Counted from the stretch's first letter, positions 7,513-16,772 are shown. The stretch is DNA of 23,713 nt from Leptospirillum sp. (GCA_027346125.1 DAIEST010000124.1:1-23713); one strand, 5' to 3'. The notes: generated from the letters alone by a model not told the origin. Program-made: numbers and translations.

Positions 7513-8591
7513 ACCCGCACCCGGGCCCGAAACCCGTCCGGACGGAATCGTCCGGACCGGGGATCGAAAAAGGGAGAGCTGTTCAGGACTGCCTTCAATT
7601 CATCCCGGGAGATTGCGGCGGTTCCCACGATTCCGACCACTGCTCCGGCAGCCATGTTCGAAAGGACCGCCGCTTCCAGGAGAGAGGCGCCGGACGCATA
7701 GGAAAGCGACATCGTTGCAATCACCGTATCTCCGGCCCCGGTGACATCGTAGACATCCTGGGCAACCGCAGGAATATGGGACACGTGGATCGGCTCCCCG
7801 GCCTCGAAAAGCGTCATTCCCGCTTCTCCGCGCGTAATGAGCAGGAAATCGGAATCCAGTCGGGAAATAAGCCGCTGGCCGGCGTCGATCAGGGAAGCCT
7901 CATCGACGATCTCCACCCCGGAAGACTGGGAAGCTTCAAGATTGTTCGGAGTCAGGATCGTGGCTCCCCGGAAACTGTCGATCGATCCGACCTTGGGATC
8001 CACAAAGACCGGAACACCATACTTTCGGGCAAGCAAAAAGACTTCGGAAACAAATGACTGAGAGAGAACCCCCTTCGCATAGTCCGACAGCAACAGGACG
8101 CCAGCCCCTCCGAGAAGTCCGTCCAGGCGCTCGAGCAGGACCCGCTGGGTTTCAGGGGGCAAGACACCCTTTTCCTCCTGGTCGAATCGGAGAAGCTGCT
8201 GACTATGGGCAACGACCCGGGTCTTCGTCGTCGTCGGGCGGCCATTGTAGCGGACGACCCCGGTGACATCCACTCCTTCACGGACAAGCTCGTCCAGAAG
8301 CAGTTTTCCTTCAAGGTCCGTCCCGACGACCGCGACGAGGGAAGCCTTCCCTCCCAATCGCTGGACATTGAGGACGACATTGCAGGCACCACCCATCCGG
8401 ACGGATTCGTTGGTCACGTTGACCACCGGGACGGGGGCTTCCGGGGAAATGCGACTCACCTTTCCCCATATATAACGATCGAGAATGGCATCTCCGACCA
8501 CGACGACACGCGTTCCGGAAACCCCCTCCAGCACCTGCAGAAGGCGATCCAGCATCACCTGATTCATCTCCGAACCGCCCCGTTCAATCAT
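7509..8591 (-). CDS. hldA: D-glycero-beta-D-manno-heptose-7-phosphate kinase (HldE kinase domain, stand-alone)
   Basis: This PfkB/ribokinase-family enzyme phosphorylates heptose-7-phosphate at C1 for ADP-heptose, the inner-core sugar of lipopolysaccharide. The 360-residue protein has the substrate-site block GDAILDRYIWG (33-43) and SPEAPVPVV (49-57). GGACN is at 67-71 and PNN at 215-217. The ATP/catalytic motif DVTGAGDT is at 282-289, with base D288. The adenylyltransferase half found in E. coli HldE is absent, so a separate HldC/RfaE2 protein must exist elsewhere. The ATG at 8591 lies 3 bases after the lepB stop and has a weak ribosome binding site. Starts at 8567, 8558 (GTG) or 8555 would still keep the whole kinase fold. 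It overlaps kdsB by 4 bases. Confidence 0.9.
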   Translation of the reverse strand: MIERGGSEMNQVMLDRLLQVLEGVSGTRVVVVGDAILDRYIWGKVSRISPEAPVPVVNVTNESVRMGGACNVVLNVQRLGGKASLVAVVGTDLEGKLLLDELVREGVDVTGVVRYNGRPTTTKTRVVAHSQQLLRFDQEEKGVLPPETQRVLLERLDGLLGGAGVLLLSDYAKGVLSQSFVSEVFLLARKYGVPVFVDPKVGSIDSFRGATILTPNNLEASQSSGVEIVDEASLIDAGQRLISRLDSDFLLITRGEAGMTLFEAGEPIHVSHIPAVAQDVYDVTGAGDTVIATMSLSYASGASLLEAAVLSNMAAGAVVGIVGTAAISRDELKAVLNSSPFFDPRSGRFRPDGFRARVRV

Positions 8592-8594
8592 TTT

Positions 8595-9245
8595 TCAGTG
8601 AATTCTTTCTCCAAGCCGGTCGAACCGGACGGTTTTGCTCACCCCATTCCAGGACCAGTAGACGAGTACGGCTTTTCCGAGGATCTTGTTCCGGCTCACG
8701 AATCCCCAGAAACGGGAATCGTAGCTGTCGTCCCGGTTGTCTCCCATCATAAAGTACTTTCCGGGGGGGACAACGATTTCGCCCATGTTGTCCCGGTCGG
8801 GCTGATCTGTCTCGAATGGCTGGAGATATTGTATATAGGGTTCCTTCATGGGCTTCCCGTTGACGTAGACGATTTTCTTCCGGACGGAAATGTGGTCCCC
8901 CGGAACTCCGATCACCCTCTTGATGAAGTCCTTGGACTCGTCCCTGGGATAGCGGAAAACCACGACATCCCCCCGGGCCGGCCCATGGAAACGGATCCAG
9001 TAGTGGTCTCCAAACGGACTTCTGAGACCGTAGGAGAGCTTGTACACCAGGATCTGGTCCCCGACGTCCAATGTCGGGATCATGGATCCGGAAGGAATCC
9101 GGAAGGCTTGGATAATGAAGGCTTTCAGAAGTAGTGCAACCACAACCGCGGTCACCAGACCTTCGGCCAGTTCCCTCAGCAGGCTTTTGGCCGGCCGGGA
9201 CTCCGCGGCATTTGTCTTTTCGATTCCCCCGTCAGATGATGTCAA
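8595..9245 (-). CDS. lepB: Signal peptidase I LepB
   Basis: LepB cleaves signal peptides from exported proteins at the outer face of the inner membrane. The 216-residue protein has one transmembrane helix at about 27-47. The catalytic serine S54 is in IPSGSM, the lysine K109 in FIKRVIGVPGD, and the box GDNRDDSYDSRFWGFV marks family S26. It has a single membrane anchor, unlike the two of E. coli LepB. The start is TTG, preceded by an AGGGGGG run 4 bases upstream, and lies 46 bases after lepA. The lepA-lepB pairing is common in bacteria. Likely clients encoded nearby include the Spy-like protein at 23154-23681. Confidence 0.95.
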   Translation of the reverse strand: MTSSDGGIEKTNAAESRPAKSLLRELAEGLVTAVVVALLLKAFIIQAFRIPSGSMIPTLDVGDQILVYKLSYGLRSPFGDHYWIRFHGPARGDVVVFRYPRDESKDFIKRVIGVPGDHISVRKKIVYVNGKPMKEPYIQYLQPFETDQPDRDNMGEIVVPPGKYFMMGDNRDDSYDSRFWGFVSRNKILGKAVLVYWSWNGVSKTVRFDRLGERIH

Positions 9246-9291
9246 ACGCCCCCCTTAGGTCTTGAGATCTCCTGAACATCCCGGTATCCCT

Positions 9292-11121
9292 TCATCCCTG
9301 ATCCTTTCCCGTTTCGGAAACCCGCAGGACCGCCATGAAAGCCTCCTGGGGCACTTCCACCCGACCGATCTGCTTCATGCGTTTTTTGCCTTCCTTCTGC
9401 TTTTCCAGCAGCTTGCGCTTTCGGGTAATGTCTCCCCCGTAGCATTTCGCCAGCACATTCTTCCGCATCGCTCCGATGGATTCCCGTGCGATGATCCGGG
9501 ATCCGATCGCCGCCTGAAGGGCAACCTCGAACATCTGCCTCGGAATGACTTCCTTGAGCTTTTCCACCAGAAGTCGCGCCCGGTTATAGGCCTTGTCGGC
9601 GTGAACAATAAACGAAAGGGCATCGACCTGTTCCCCGTTGACCATGAGGTCGACCTTCACCAGGCTGGAAGCCCGGTACCCGAGCCATTCATAATCGAAC
9701 GAGGCGTACCCTTTTGTCAGGGACTTGAGCCTGTCGTAGAAATCGAGGACCACTTCGTTCAGCGGCATTTCGTACTGGATGGAAACCCTTCGGGAGTCGA
9801 GATATTTCAGGTCCTTCTGGATTCCCCGCTTCTCCTGGCACAGCGACATGACCGCTCCGAGATACTCGGCGGGCAGAAGAAGGGTCCCCAGAATGAACGG
9901 TTCGAACATCTCCTCGATCTTGTTCGGAGGAGGAAGATCCGCAGGGTTCACCACCTGGATTTCCTGATCTCCGGCACCGATCATCCGGATGCGATAGACA
10001 ACGGTGGGAGCGGTGCTGATCAGGGTCAGCTGGAACTCCCGCTCCAGACGCTCCTGGATGATCTCCATATGCAGGAGTCCCAGGAATCCGCAACGGAATC
10101 CAAAGCCAAGAGCCAGGGACGTTTCCATCTCGAACGTGAAGGAGGCGTCGTTCAGCTTGAGTTTCTCCAGCGCTTCCTTCAGGTCGTCGTACTGTTCCGT
10201 ATCGGTGGGAAAGAGCCCGCAAAAAACCATTGGCTTGGCTTCGTGGAAGCCGGGAAACGGTTCCGGGCTGGCATCCGTTTCCAGAACAAGCGTGTCGCCG
10301 ATCCGGGTTTCGCGGACGGACTTGATCCCGGAAACAATGATCCCCACCTCCCCCGGCCCCAGAGAATCCAGCAGGACTTTCTTCGGGGTGTGTGCCGCTA
10401 TTTCCAGGACTTCGTGCACTTTTCCGGTGGAAAAGAGCCTGAACCGGTCCCCGGAGGAGATCCGCCCGTCGAACACCCGGACCAGAATCACCGCGCCCTG
10501 GAACGGATCGAACCACGAATCGAACAGAAGGGCCTTCAGCGACTTTTCCGGCGCACCTGCCGGCGGAGGAATACTCCGGACAATCGCTTCGAGCACGTCG
10601 TCGATCCCGATTCCCGACTTGGCGGAAATCAGGATGGCATCCTCCGCGTTCAGACCGACGGCATCCTCGATCTGCTCTTTCGTTTTTTCAATATCTGCCC
10701 CCGGCAAATCGATCTTGTTGATCACGGGAATCATATGCACATTGTTCTCGAGGGCAAGATAGGCGTTCGCGATCGTCTGGGCCTCCACCCCCTGGGAGCA
10801 GTCGACCACCAGAAGAGCTCCCTCGCAGGCAGCCAGACTCCTGGAAACTTCATAGGTAAAGTCGACATGGCCGGGCGTGTCGATCAGGTTCAGCAGATAG
10901 TCCTGGCCATCCTTTGCGCGGTAGACAAGACGTACCGTATGGGCCTTGATCGTAATTCCACGTTCCCGCTCGAGATCCATCGCATCAAGCTGCTGGTCTC
11001 TCGATTCCCGTGCCGTCACAGACCCTGTCCACTCGAGAAGACGATCCGCCAGAGTCGATTTTCCGTGGTCAATATGGGCAATGATGCAAAAGTTCCGAAT
11101 CCGTTCCAGCGGAAAACTCAA
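9292..11121 (-). CDS. lepA: Elongation factor 4 (LepA), ribosomal back-translocase GTPase
   Basis: LepA is a ribosome-binding GTPase that remodels stalled or mis-translocated ribosomes and helps initiation or ribosome assembly. The 609-residue protein has the normal length. The P-loop is AHIDHGKST near residue 15, with RGITIKA in switch I, DTPGHVDF in G3 and NKID in G4. Domains II and III and the LepA-specific C-terminal domain follow, including NGEQVDALSFIVHAD and the basic end region IGAMRKNVLAKCYGGDITRK (20 residues). The start is TTG with GGGAG 7 bases upstream; no nearer ATG fits. It opens the long leftward operon from a promoter at 11155-11183. Confidence 0.97.
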   Translation of the reverse strand: MSFPLERIRNFCIIAHIDHGKSTLADRLLEWTGSVTARESRDQQLDAMDLERERGITIKAHTVRLVYRAKDGQDYLLNLIDTPGHVDFTYEVSRSLAACEGALLVVDCSQGVEAQTIANAYLALENNVHMIPVINKIDLPGADIEKTKEQIEDAVGLNAEDAILISAKSGIGIDDVLEAIVRSIPPPAGAPEKSLKALLFDSWFDPFQGAVILVRVFDGRISSGDRFRLFSTGKVHEVLEIAAHTPKKVLLDSLGPGEVGIIVSGIKSVRETRIGDTLVLETDASPEPFPGFHEAKPMVFCGLFPTDTEQYDDLKEALEKLKLNDASFTFEMETSLALGFGFRCGFLGLLHMEIIQERLEREFQLTLISTAPTVVYRIRMIGAGDQEIQVVNPADLPPPNKIEEMFEPFILGTLLLPAEYLGAVMSLCQEKRGIQKDLKYLDSRRVSIQYEMPLNEVVLDFYDRLKSLTKGYASFDYEWLGYRASSLVKVDLMVNGEQVDALSFIVHADKAYNRARLLVEKLKEVIPRQMFEVALQAAIGSRIIARESIGAMRKNVLAKCYGGDITRKRKLLEKQKEGKKRMKQIGRVEVPQEAFMAVLRVSETGKDQG

Positions 11122-11154
11122 AAAGTCACTCCCTTTTCAAAAAAATGTCGACAG

Positions 11155-11183
11155 ATCATACCAAAGGCCCCTTGCAGGTGCAA
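11155..11183 (-). promoter_or_regulatory. Putative promoter of the lepA-lepB-hldA-kds-pyrG-pgsA-plsY operon
   Basis: On the minus strand, TTGCAC (11178-11183) and TATGAT (11155-11160) are separated by 17 bases. A TG one base before the -10 gives an extended -10. It lies 34 bases upstream of the lepA TTG, in the 77-base gap after the first GH15 gene. It is the only promoter-like site I see ahead of the ten-gene operon. Confidence 0.5.
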
Positions 11184-11198
11184 TGAGAACAAGGGTCT

Positions 11199-13202
11199 TC
11201 AATCGTTCCGGGAAGCGTCCCGACGGGCAGGTTCGTCCCAGGGATGAGGCTGCGGAGAATCCTGGGCGGAAAGCACGGAAACGGAGATGACCCACTCGGC
11301 GTGGCTCCAGGCCAGAGGGGACACGGAAAGCCTTGCCCCGGTCGCCGGATGAACCTGTTCCGGGAGCATTCCGCTTTCGCCGGCGCGATCCACGACCCAA
11401 TCGATCAGGGACAGGATCCCCCGGTCGGTCAGCGGGGAAGGTGTCGTCAGGATCTTCCACTGAAGGATCCACAGCGTCGCGATCACCCATGGATTGCCGG
11501 GAACGGAGCCGTCCTGCTGGTAATAGTAATCGTTCTGGTAACGGGCGATCCCCCCGATCGGCCCCGGAACCCGGAGCATCCGTTCCAGCCACTCCATTGT
11601 CCTGATGAGACGGGCATCCTGAAGGGGAAGGACCTGGAACTGGAACAGGGCACTGACGCTTGCATCCGGAGTCCGGTCCGGGCGAAGCGTCCCGGATGCG
11701 TCCAGAACCAGGCCGCGGAGAAACACCCCTGCTGACGGATCGAAAAGACGGGACAGAATCCCGCTCCGAACTTCCTCCGCCGCCTTTCTGAAACAATCCC
11801 GCTCATCGAAATCTCCGAAGCCTTCCGAGAAGAGGGCGGCAGCCGAAAGTCCCGCGAACACGGTGGCCGCCGTATGGGTGGAGACACCCGGACGCTCCTC
11901 CCACAGATCGTAGCTGGGAAGGGGCAAGCCGGTCCTCGAATCCCGGAACCCCGCGAGAAACCGTGCGGCAGGCAGCACGAAATGGTGGTAGAGGGGTCGT
12001 ATCGTGTCCAGATCCCGATATCGCTCGAAGTGTCGGTAAAGTGCCCAGATCGGCAGAGCCGTTTCGTCCGCCTGAATGGGATAGAGAGGTGTCCCCGGCG
12101 TCCCGGACGGATGCCAGGAGGACCCGATTGAAAGATTCGGGTGATATTTGTGGTGGAGAAACCCCTGTGGAGAGAGAAGGGAAGGCAAAAGCGAATAAAA
12201 CTTCCGGGTAAAGTCCCCGAAACCGGCGAGATCCAGTGCATAGGCCATCATGGCGGCATCCCTCGGCCAGAGGTAGGCATAGGTATCACGAGAAAAGCTC
12301 AATGCCTCCGAGTCGACCGCTGCCACAACGGCTCCGCCTGCATCCCAATGCGTCCGGAGCATGATCAGGCTGAGTTCGTAGAGTTTTCGCGGAGCTTCGG
12401 AAAGGGATTTCAACGGCAGGACGTGAGAATCTATCCAGAAGTTCCAGAATCCCTGGGACTCCCCGAGAGACCGGTCCACGCCTTTTTTCCGGAACCGGGC
12501 GAGCGTGTCGCACACCATGCTGTGGGAGGTACCGCATACGATCATGTACGTGAACGATTTCCTCTCCCCCGGCTCCAGAACAAGCGCCACGGAAAAAACG
12601 GAATCCACCGCCCCTTGCGCGATGGGGTTTCCTCCCAATCGGCCATCTTCGGCATCCCTCCACGTTCCCTCCCGGTTCCCGTGCCGTTTCCCGCAGGCAA
12701 ACTCCCGGATCCGGGCCTGACCGTGGCCGGGGTCGTCCAGCGCCACGAGGAAATACCGCTCGTCCTTATAATGAAGCAGGGCGTCCGTCTCCGGGAGATA
12801 GACAGCCGTGTCCCCTATGTCGGAGTACTGGATAACGAAATCCTGATGAAAAAAAATCGTCACTTCGATCGGAGTGCTGCCCGGGTTTTCCGCCGTGACC
12901 CTGCGAAAGAACACATCGCTGTCCAGATCGACCCAGTCTTCGAAGCCGAGCGTCCAGTCCCTGGGGGTTTTCCAGGCAAAACTGACGGCACCGGTCATGG
13001 TCCGGTCACGGTACCTGTGCGAAACGAGATCCGAATGTTCGATCCAGCGGAAAACCCTGTCTACCAGAACACCGACACGGAATCCCGACGGCCCCGCATG
13101 ATTTTCTTTTCCGACATGCGGATAGGTGATCTCGCGTATACGGTGATGTTCGTCGAACGCAACAAAAAGCCGGCCATTCGTGACCGGCAGAAAGCGGGCC
13201 AT
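11199..13202 (-). CDS. Glycoside hydrolase family 15 protein (glucoamylase-like), copy 1
   Basis: This GH15 protein should release glucose from alpha-glucans or act on trehalose in the cytoplasm; no signal peptide is visible. An N-terminal beta-sandwich domain (about 1-240) opens with LPVTNGRLFVAFDEH. An (alpha/alpha)6 barrel follows, with YLWPRD. The general acid is E435 in YDLWEER and the general base E615 in LPEQ, both present, so it looks active. The frame extends to 13301, but ATG 13202 has CAGGAG upstream and aligns with the start of copy 2, giving 667 residues. It is a clear paralogue of the gene at 14720-16768, sharing blocks such as RDAEDG and NPIAQG. It lies back to back with hisS and 77 bases before lepA. 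Substrate unknown. Confidence 0.88.
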   Translation of the reverse strand: MARFLPVTNGRLFVAFDEHHRIREITYPHVGKENHAGPSGFRVGVLVDRVFRWIEHSDLVSHRYRDRTMTGAVSFAWKTPRDWTLGFEDWVDLDSDVFFRRVTAENPGSTPIEVTIFFHQDFVIQYSDIGDTAVYLPETDALLHYKDERYFLVALDDPGHGQARIREFACGKRHGNREGTWRDAEDGRLGGNPIAQGAVDSVFSVALVLEPGERKSFTYMIVCGTSHSMVCDTLARFRKKGVDRSLGESQGFWNFWIDSHVLPLKSLSEAPRKLYELSLIMLRTHWDAGGAVVAAVDSEALSFSRDTYAYLWPRDAAMMAYALDLAGFGDFTRKFYSLLPSLLSPQGFLHHKYHPNLSIGSSWHPSGTPGTPLYPIQADETALPIWALYRHFERYRDLDTIRPLYHHFVLPAARFLAGFRDSRTGLPLPSYDLWEERPGVSTHTAATVFAGLSAAALFSEGFGDFDERDCFRKAAEEVRSGILSRLFDPSAGVFLRGLVLDASGTLRPDRTPDASVSALFQFQVLPLQDARLIRTMEWLERMLRVPGPIGGIARYQNDYYYQQDGSVPGNPWVIATLWILQWKILTTPSPLTDRGILSLIDWVVDRAGESGMLPEQVHPATGARLSVSPLAWSHAEWVISVSVLSAQDSPQPHPWDEPARRDASRND

Positions 13203-13265
13203 TTCACTCCTGTCTGTCCCCGAACCCGGGAAAAATTCCGTCAGAACCTTCAAGTCTGAAACAGG

Positions 13266-13294
13266 TTGCCGTCCAGAATCACGATCGCTAGAAT
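13266..13294 (+). promoter_or_regulatory. Putative sigma-70-type promoter for hisS and GH15 copy 2
   Basis: TTGCCG (13266-13271) and TAGAAT (13289-13294) are exactly 17 bases apart, matching consensus at 4 and 5 of 6 positions. Transcription would begin near 13301, leaving a leader of about 93 bases before the GTG at 13394. The leader contains a small perfect hairpin (CTTCGG with CCGAAG, 13329-13346). Confidence 0.5.
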
Positions 13295-13393
13295 GATCCA
13301 CTGTTTCCAGTTATGGTAGCCTGTATCTCTTCGGAGGAAACCGAAGGATTCGTTCTCCTGTCCAAAAACGCGCCCAAGCGAGAAGGGAGTGGT

Positions 13394-14680
13394 GTGTCGT
13401 CACCCATCCGTGCCCCAAGAGGAGTTAAGGATATCATACCTCCGGACGCGATCCGGTTCGAGAAAATCCTGAAAGAAACGGAAGAGATCCTCGCGCTTGG
13501 AGGATTCCAGAAAATCCTTCTGCCTCTTTTCGAGTCCGCCGCGCTGTTCTCCCGCTCGATCGGGGGAGCGACAGATATCGTCGAAAAAGAAATGTACACT
13601 TTTTCGGACAAAGGAGGGGATCTCTTCGCCCTTCGTCCGGAAGGGACCGCCTCCCTTCTCCGTGCGGCCATCGAACACCGTCTTGCCGATCCCGGAAAAA
13701 TCGTCCGCCTGTCCTATGCCGGCCCCATGTTTCGGCATGAACGTCCCCAGGCAGGCCGCCTGAGACAATTCCACCAGATCGGAGCCGAAATCCTCGGTCC
13801 GCTGACCCCTTCGGACGACGTGGACCTGATCGCCCTGATCCACCGGATGGCCGAGGCGTTTTCCATCCCGTCCTGGACACTCCTCCTGAACAATATGGGG
13901 TGCCCTGCCTGTCGTCCGGTTTACAGGGAAACGCTTGTGGGCTATCTGAAACAGCACGAAAAAGACCTTTGCGAAACCTGCCGGCACAGGACGGACGTCA
14001 ACCCGTTGCGCGTCCTGGACTGCAAGACACCTTCCTGCCAGGCCGTCCTTGAAACAGCGCCAAAGATCACCGACTCCCTCTGCGACAGGTCGCGCGCCCA
14101 TTTCGGGCAGGTCAGGGAAGAGCTCGAAGGGCTCGGCATTCCCTACACGCTTTCGCATCGGCTGGTCCGGGGACTCGACTACTACACGGAGACAACGTTC
14201 GAGTTTGTGTCCGACGCGCTGGGCGCCCAGTCGACGTGGGCGGCCGGAGGTCGCTACGACGGCCTGTGCCAGGAACTTGGGGGCCCGGACATCCCTGGAT
14301 TCGGCTTTGCTGCCGGCATCGAGCGGCTCTGGCTCCTGAGGGAAAAGGCCGGAACCCTTCCCGTGTCCCCTTCTCCCCCGCTCTGGCTGACTGTTTTTCC
14401 CCTCATACCGGAAGCGAGGCCTTCCGCATTGAGACTCGTCCGGCAGATGAGGAACCTGTCCGTTCCCTCCGCCGGATTCTTCGGATCCGGCAAGATCAAG
14501 TCCGCATTCCGGCAGGCCGAACGGGACGCTTCCCGCTTCCTGGCCTTCATCGGGGAAGATGAATTGGCTGCCGGAACCGTTCAGGTCAAGAATCTTGAAA
14601 CAGGCGAACAAACCTCCTATGCACTGAAGGAGTGCTCCCGCATCGCCGAGGACATCCGGAACGCTGTCCTTTCAGCGTAA
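13394..14680 (+). CDS. hisS: Histidyl-tRNA synthetase HisS
   Basis: HisS charges tRNA-His with histidine. The class II core begins with IRAPRGVKDIIP. Motif 2 is the RHERPQAGRLRQFHQIG block, the histidine-specific motif is LVRGLDYYTETTFEF, and motif 3 is GFGFAAGIERLW. A C-terminal anticodon-binding domain follows. An in-frame ATG at 13313 has no ribosome binding site and would add 27 atypical residues. GTG 13394 has AAGGGAG 4 bases upstream and gives 428 residues, close to the E. coli length, so I chose it. A zinc-finger-like cluster (CPAC, CETC, C-x-C spacing) lies near residues 176-220, as in some bacterial HisRS. The next gene, a GH15 hydrolase, starts 39 bases later. Confidence 0.95.
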   Translation: MSSPIRAPRGVKDIIPPDAIRFEKILKETEEILALGGFQKILLPLFESAALFSRSIGGATDIVEKEMYTFSDKGGDLFALRPEGTASLLRAAIEHRLADPGKIVRLSYAGPMFRHERPQAGRLRQFHQIGAEILGPLTPSDDVDLIALIHRMAEAFSIPSWTLLLNNMGCPACRPVYRETLVGYLKQHEKDLCETCRHRTDVNPLRVLDCKTPSCQAVLETAPKITDSLCDRSRAHFGQVREELEGLGIPYTLSHRLVRGLDYYTETTFEFVSDALGAQSTWAAGGRYDGLCQELGGPDIPGFGFAAGIERLWLLREKAGTLPVSPSPPLWLTVFPLIPEARPSALRLVRQMRNLSVPSAGFFGSGKIKSAFRQAERDASRFLAFIGEDELAAGTVQVKNLETGEQTSYALKECSRIAEDIRNAVLSA

Positions 14681-14719
14681 TCCGGCATTACCGGTCGCCC
14701 TTTCTCCAAGGAGACAAGA

Positions 14720-16768
14720 ATGCCACGGGATCTGCCGATCGGGAACGGTTCCCTCTTCCTCTGTTTTGACGAGCATTATCAGATCCGGGAAATCACCTAT
14801 CCTTACGCCGGCGCGGAAAACCATACAGTAGGGCATCCGTGCAGATTCGGCTTCTTTGCAAAGGGAGGACTTTCCTGGATCAGTACCCGGGACTGGGAAC
14901 TCTCCCTTCGCTACCGGAAGGACTCTCTCATCACCAATGCGACAGGCCGGTCGAAGGCTCTCGGTCTCTCTTTCCAGTCGAGAGACTGCATTGATTTCTA
15001 TGAGAATCTCTGGGTCCGGGAACTCTCCGTCACGAACGAGTCTTCGTCGCATCAGGAAGTCCGGCCATTCTTCAGTTTTGACTTCCATATCAACGGGACC
15101 GAAGTCGGGGACACCGCGGCGTTCAACCCGATGCAAAAAACGATTACGCACTACAAGAAAGGGTTTTATTTCACGTTCAACCAACTCCACCCGGATGACG
15201 GTCCCGGAATCACCCTCTATGCCACCGGACGAAAAGAACTCCCCGGAACCGAGGGAACCTACCGGGATGCCGAAGACGGAATACTCTCGCTCAATCCCAT
15301 CGCGCAGGGTTCGGTAGACTCCACTTTCGGGTGCTCGCTTTCGATGCCGCCCGGAGAAACCCAGAAACTGTTCGTCTGGATGGTGGTCGCCGATTCCTGG
15401 GACGAATCGGAACGACTGACACGGTTTGTCACGGAGAGACACCCGTCAAGCTTTCTCGATCGAACGCACAACTACTGGAAGTTCTGGGTAGACCAGGACT
15501 GCTTTCATGCCAATCTGGGCGGAGTCCAGATCCCGAGCCTGTCCAGCGTTCCCGACCATGATGTCGCCCACCGGATGAGACAGTTCATTCCGGAAGAATT
15601 TCTGGACACATACTCCCGCAGCCTTCTCATCCTGCGGACGCATGTCTCCCACAATGGGGCCAGCGCTGCCAGTATCGACTCAGACAGCCTCTATCTTTCC
15701 AGAGACACGTACAGCTACCTGTGGCCCCGGGACGGAGCCAACATCGCGTTGGCGTTTTCCCAGGCCGGCTATCATGGACTGTCGAGGAGGTTCTACTACT
15801 TCTGCGGGGAGATCATCAAGAAGGAAGGGTATTTCCTGCACAAATACAATCTGGACGGGTCCCTCGCCTCATCCTGGCATCCCTGGATCAGAAACCATGC
15901 CTTCCAGCTGCCCATCCAGGAAGACGAAACGGGTTACATTCTCTGGACGCTCAAGGAACATTTCCAGATTGACCGGGACTTTGATTTCATTACGCCCCTC
16001 TACAAAAAGATCATCAAACCGGCAGGCATTTTCCTCAGGGACTACCGGGACCTTTCCACCGGGCTTCCCCTGGCCTCCTACGACCTCTGGGAAGAACGGC
16101 ACGGCACGTTCCTCCACACCGCCGCCCAGGTCTGGGCCGGGCTCATGGGAGCGGCCTATTTTTCCGGGTCGTTCGGGGAAACTCCGTTGTGCCACTCCTT
16201 CCTGAAAGCGGCAAACGAGATCAAGGACGGCGTCAAGGCCTATATGCGGGATCCCCAGAAAAACACCTTCTACCGCTCGGTCCAGATCGAAGAAGGACAG
16301 ATCACGGACAAAGACGAAACTCCGGACATCAGCGCGATGACCCTGATCGAAACCGGGTTTCTGGACCCGGACAATCCCGATGAACGAACCATGATCATCG
16401 CCTTGCTGGATCGAATGGAACAGTCGCTGAAAGTCCCCGGTCCCATCGGAGGATATGCCCGATATGTCGGAGATCAGTACTACCTGTCCGACGAATCGAG
16501 AAGGCAGTCAGCCCCCGGAAACCCCTGGTTCATTTCGGCATTCTGGATGGCCCAGGGATATATCCGGTTGGGGACAGAAGACGCTCTCGACCGGGCGCTC
16601 GAACTCCTGCGATGGGGGGCGACCCATGCCGCCCCTTCCGGCGTCATGGCCGAACAACTGGACCCCGTCACCGGGAATCCCCTTTCCGTCGCCCCCCTGG
16701 CATGGAGCCATGCCGCCCTGATCAACACACTCCACGCCCTGGCCCGCCACCATATGAAGCACCCGTAG
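14720..16768 (+). CDS. Glycoside hydrolase family 15 protein (glucoamylase-like), copy 2
   Basis: This second GH15 enzyme has 682 residues and no signal peptide, so it probably acts on a cytoplasmic alpha-glucoside. A beta-sandwich N-domain (opening LPIGNGSLFLCFDEH) is followed by an (alpha/alpha)6 barrel with YLWPRDGA at 333-340. The general acid is E458 in YDLWEER and the general base E645 in MAEQLDP. Near the junction at about 261-295 it carries an insertion that copy 1 lacks. The ATG at 14720 has AAGGAG 6 bases upstream. It lies 39 bases after hisS with no terminator between, so the two are likely co-transcribed. A role in glycogen, maltodextrin or trehalose turnover is inferred from the family. 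Confidence 0.9.
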   Translation: MPRDLPIGNGSLFLCFDEHYQIREITYPYAGAENHTVGHPCRFGFFAKGGLSWISTRDWELSLRYRKDSLITNATGRSKALGLSFQSRDCIDFYENLWVRELSVTNESSSHQEVRPFFSFDFHINGTEVGDTAAFNPMQKTITHYKKGFYFTFNQLHPDDGPGITLYATGRKELPGTEGTYRDAEDGILSLNPIAQGSVDSTFGCSLSMPPGETQKLFVWMVVADSWDESERLTRFVTERHPSSFLDRTHNYWKFWVDQDCFHANLGGVQIPSLSSVPDHDVAHRMRQFIPEEFLDTYSRSLLILRTHVSHNGASAASIDSDSLYLSRDTYSYLWPRDGANIALAFSQAGYHGLSRRFYYFCGEIIKKEGYFLHKYNLDGSLASSWHPWIRNHAFQLPIQEDETGYILWTLKEHFQIDRDFDFITPLYKKIIKPAGIFLRDYRDLSTGLPLASYDLWEERHGTFLHTAAQVWAGLMGAAYFSGSFGETPLCHSFLKAANEIKDGVKAYMRDPQKNTFYRSVQIEEGQITDKDETPDISAMTLIETGFLDPDNPDERTMIIALLDRMEQSLKVPGPIGGYARYVGDQYYLSDESRRQSAPGNPWFISAFWMAQGYIRLGTEDALDRALELLRWGATHAAPSGVMAEQLDPVTGNPLSVAPLAWSHAALINTLHALARHHMKHP

Positions 16769-16772
16769 GACC

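Noticed and set aside
11161..11198. Possible terminator after GH15 copy 1 (CCCTTG with CAAGGG)
   Set aside because: Only 6 pairs with a 15-base loop and no T-run; it overlaps the candidate lepA promoter.
9262..11247. 661-codon open frame antisense to lepA
   Set aside because: lepA has all its GTPase motifs on the other strand; the antisense product shows no family features and no good ribosome binding site.
13203..13301. 33-residue upstream extension of GH15 copy 1
   Set aside because: ATG 13202 has a good ribosome binding site and aligns with the paralogue start; the extension also overlaps the hisS promoter.
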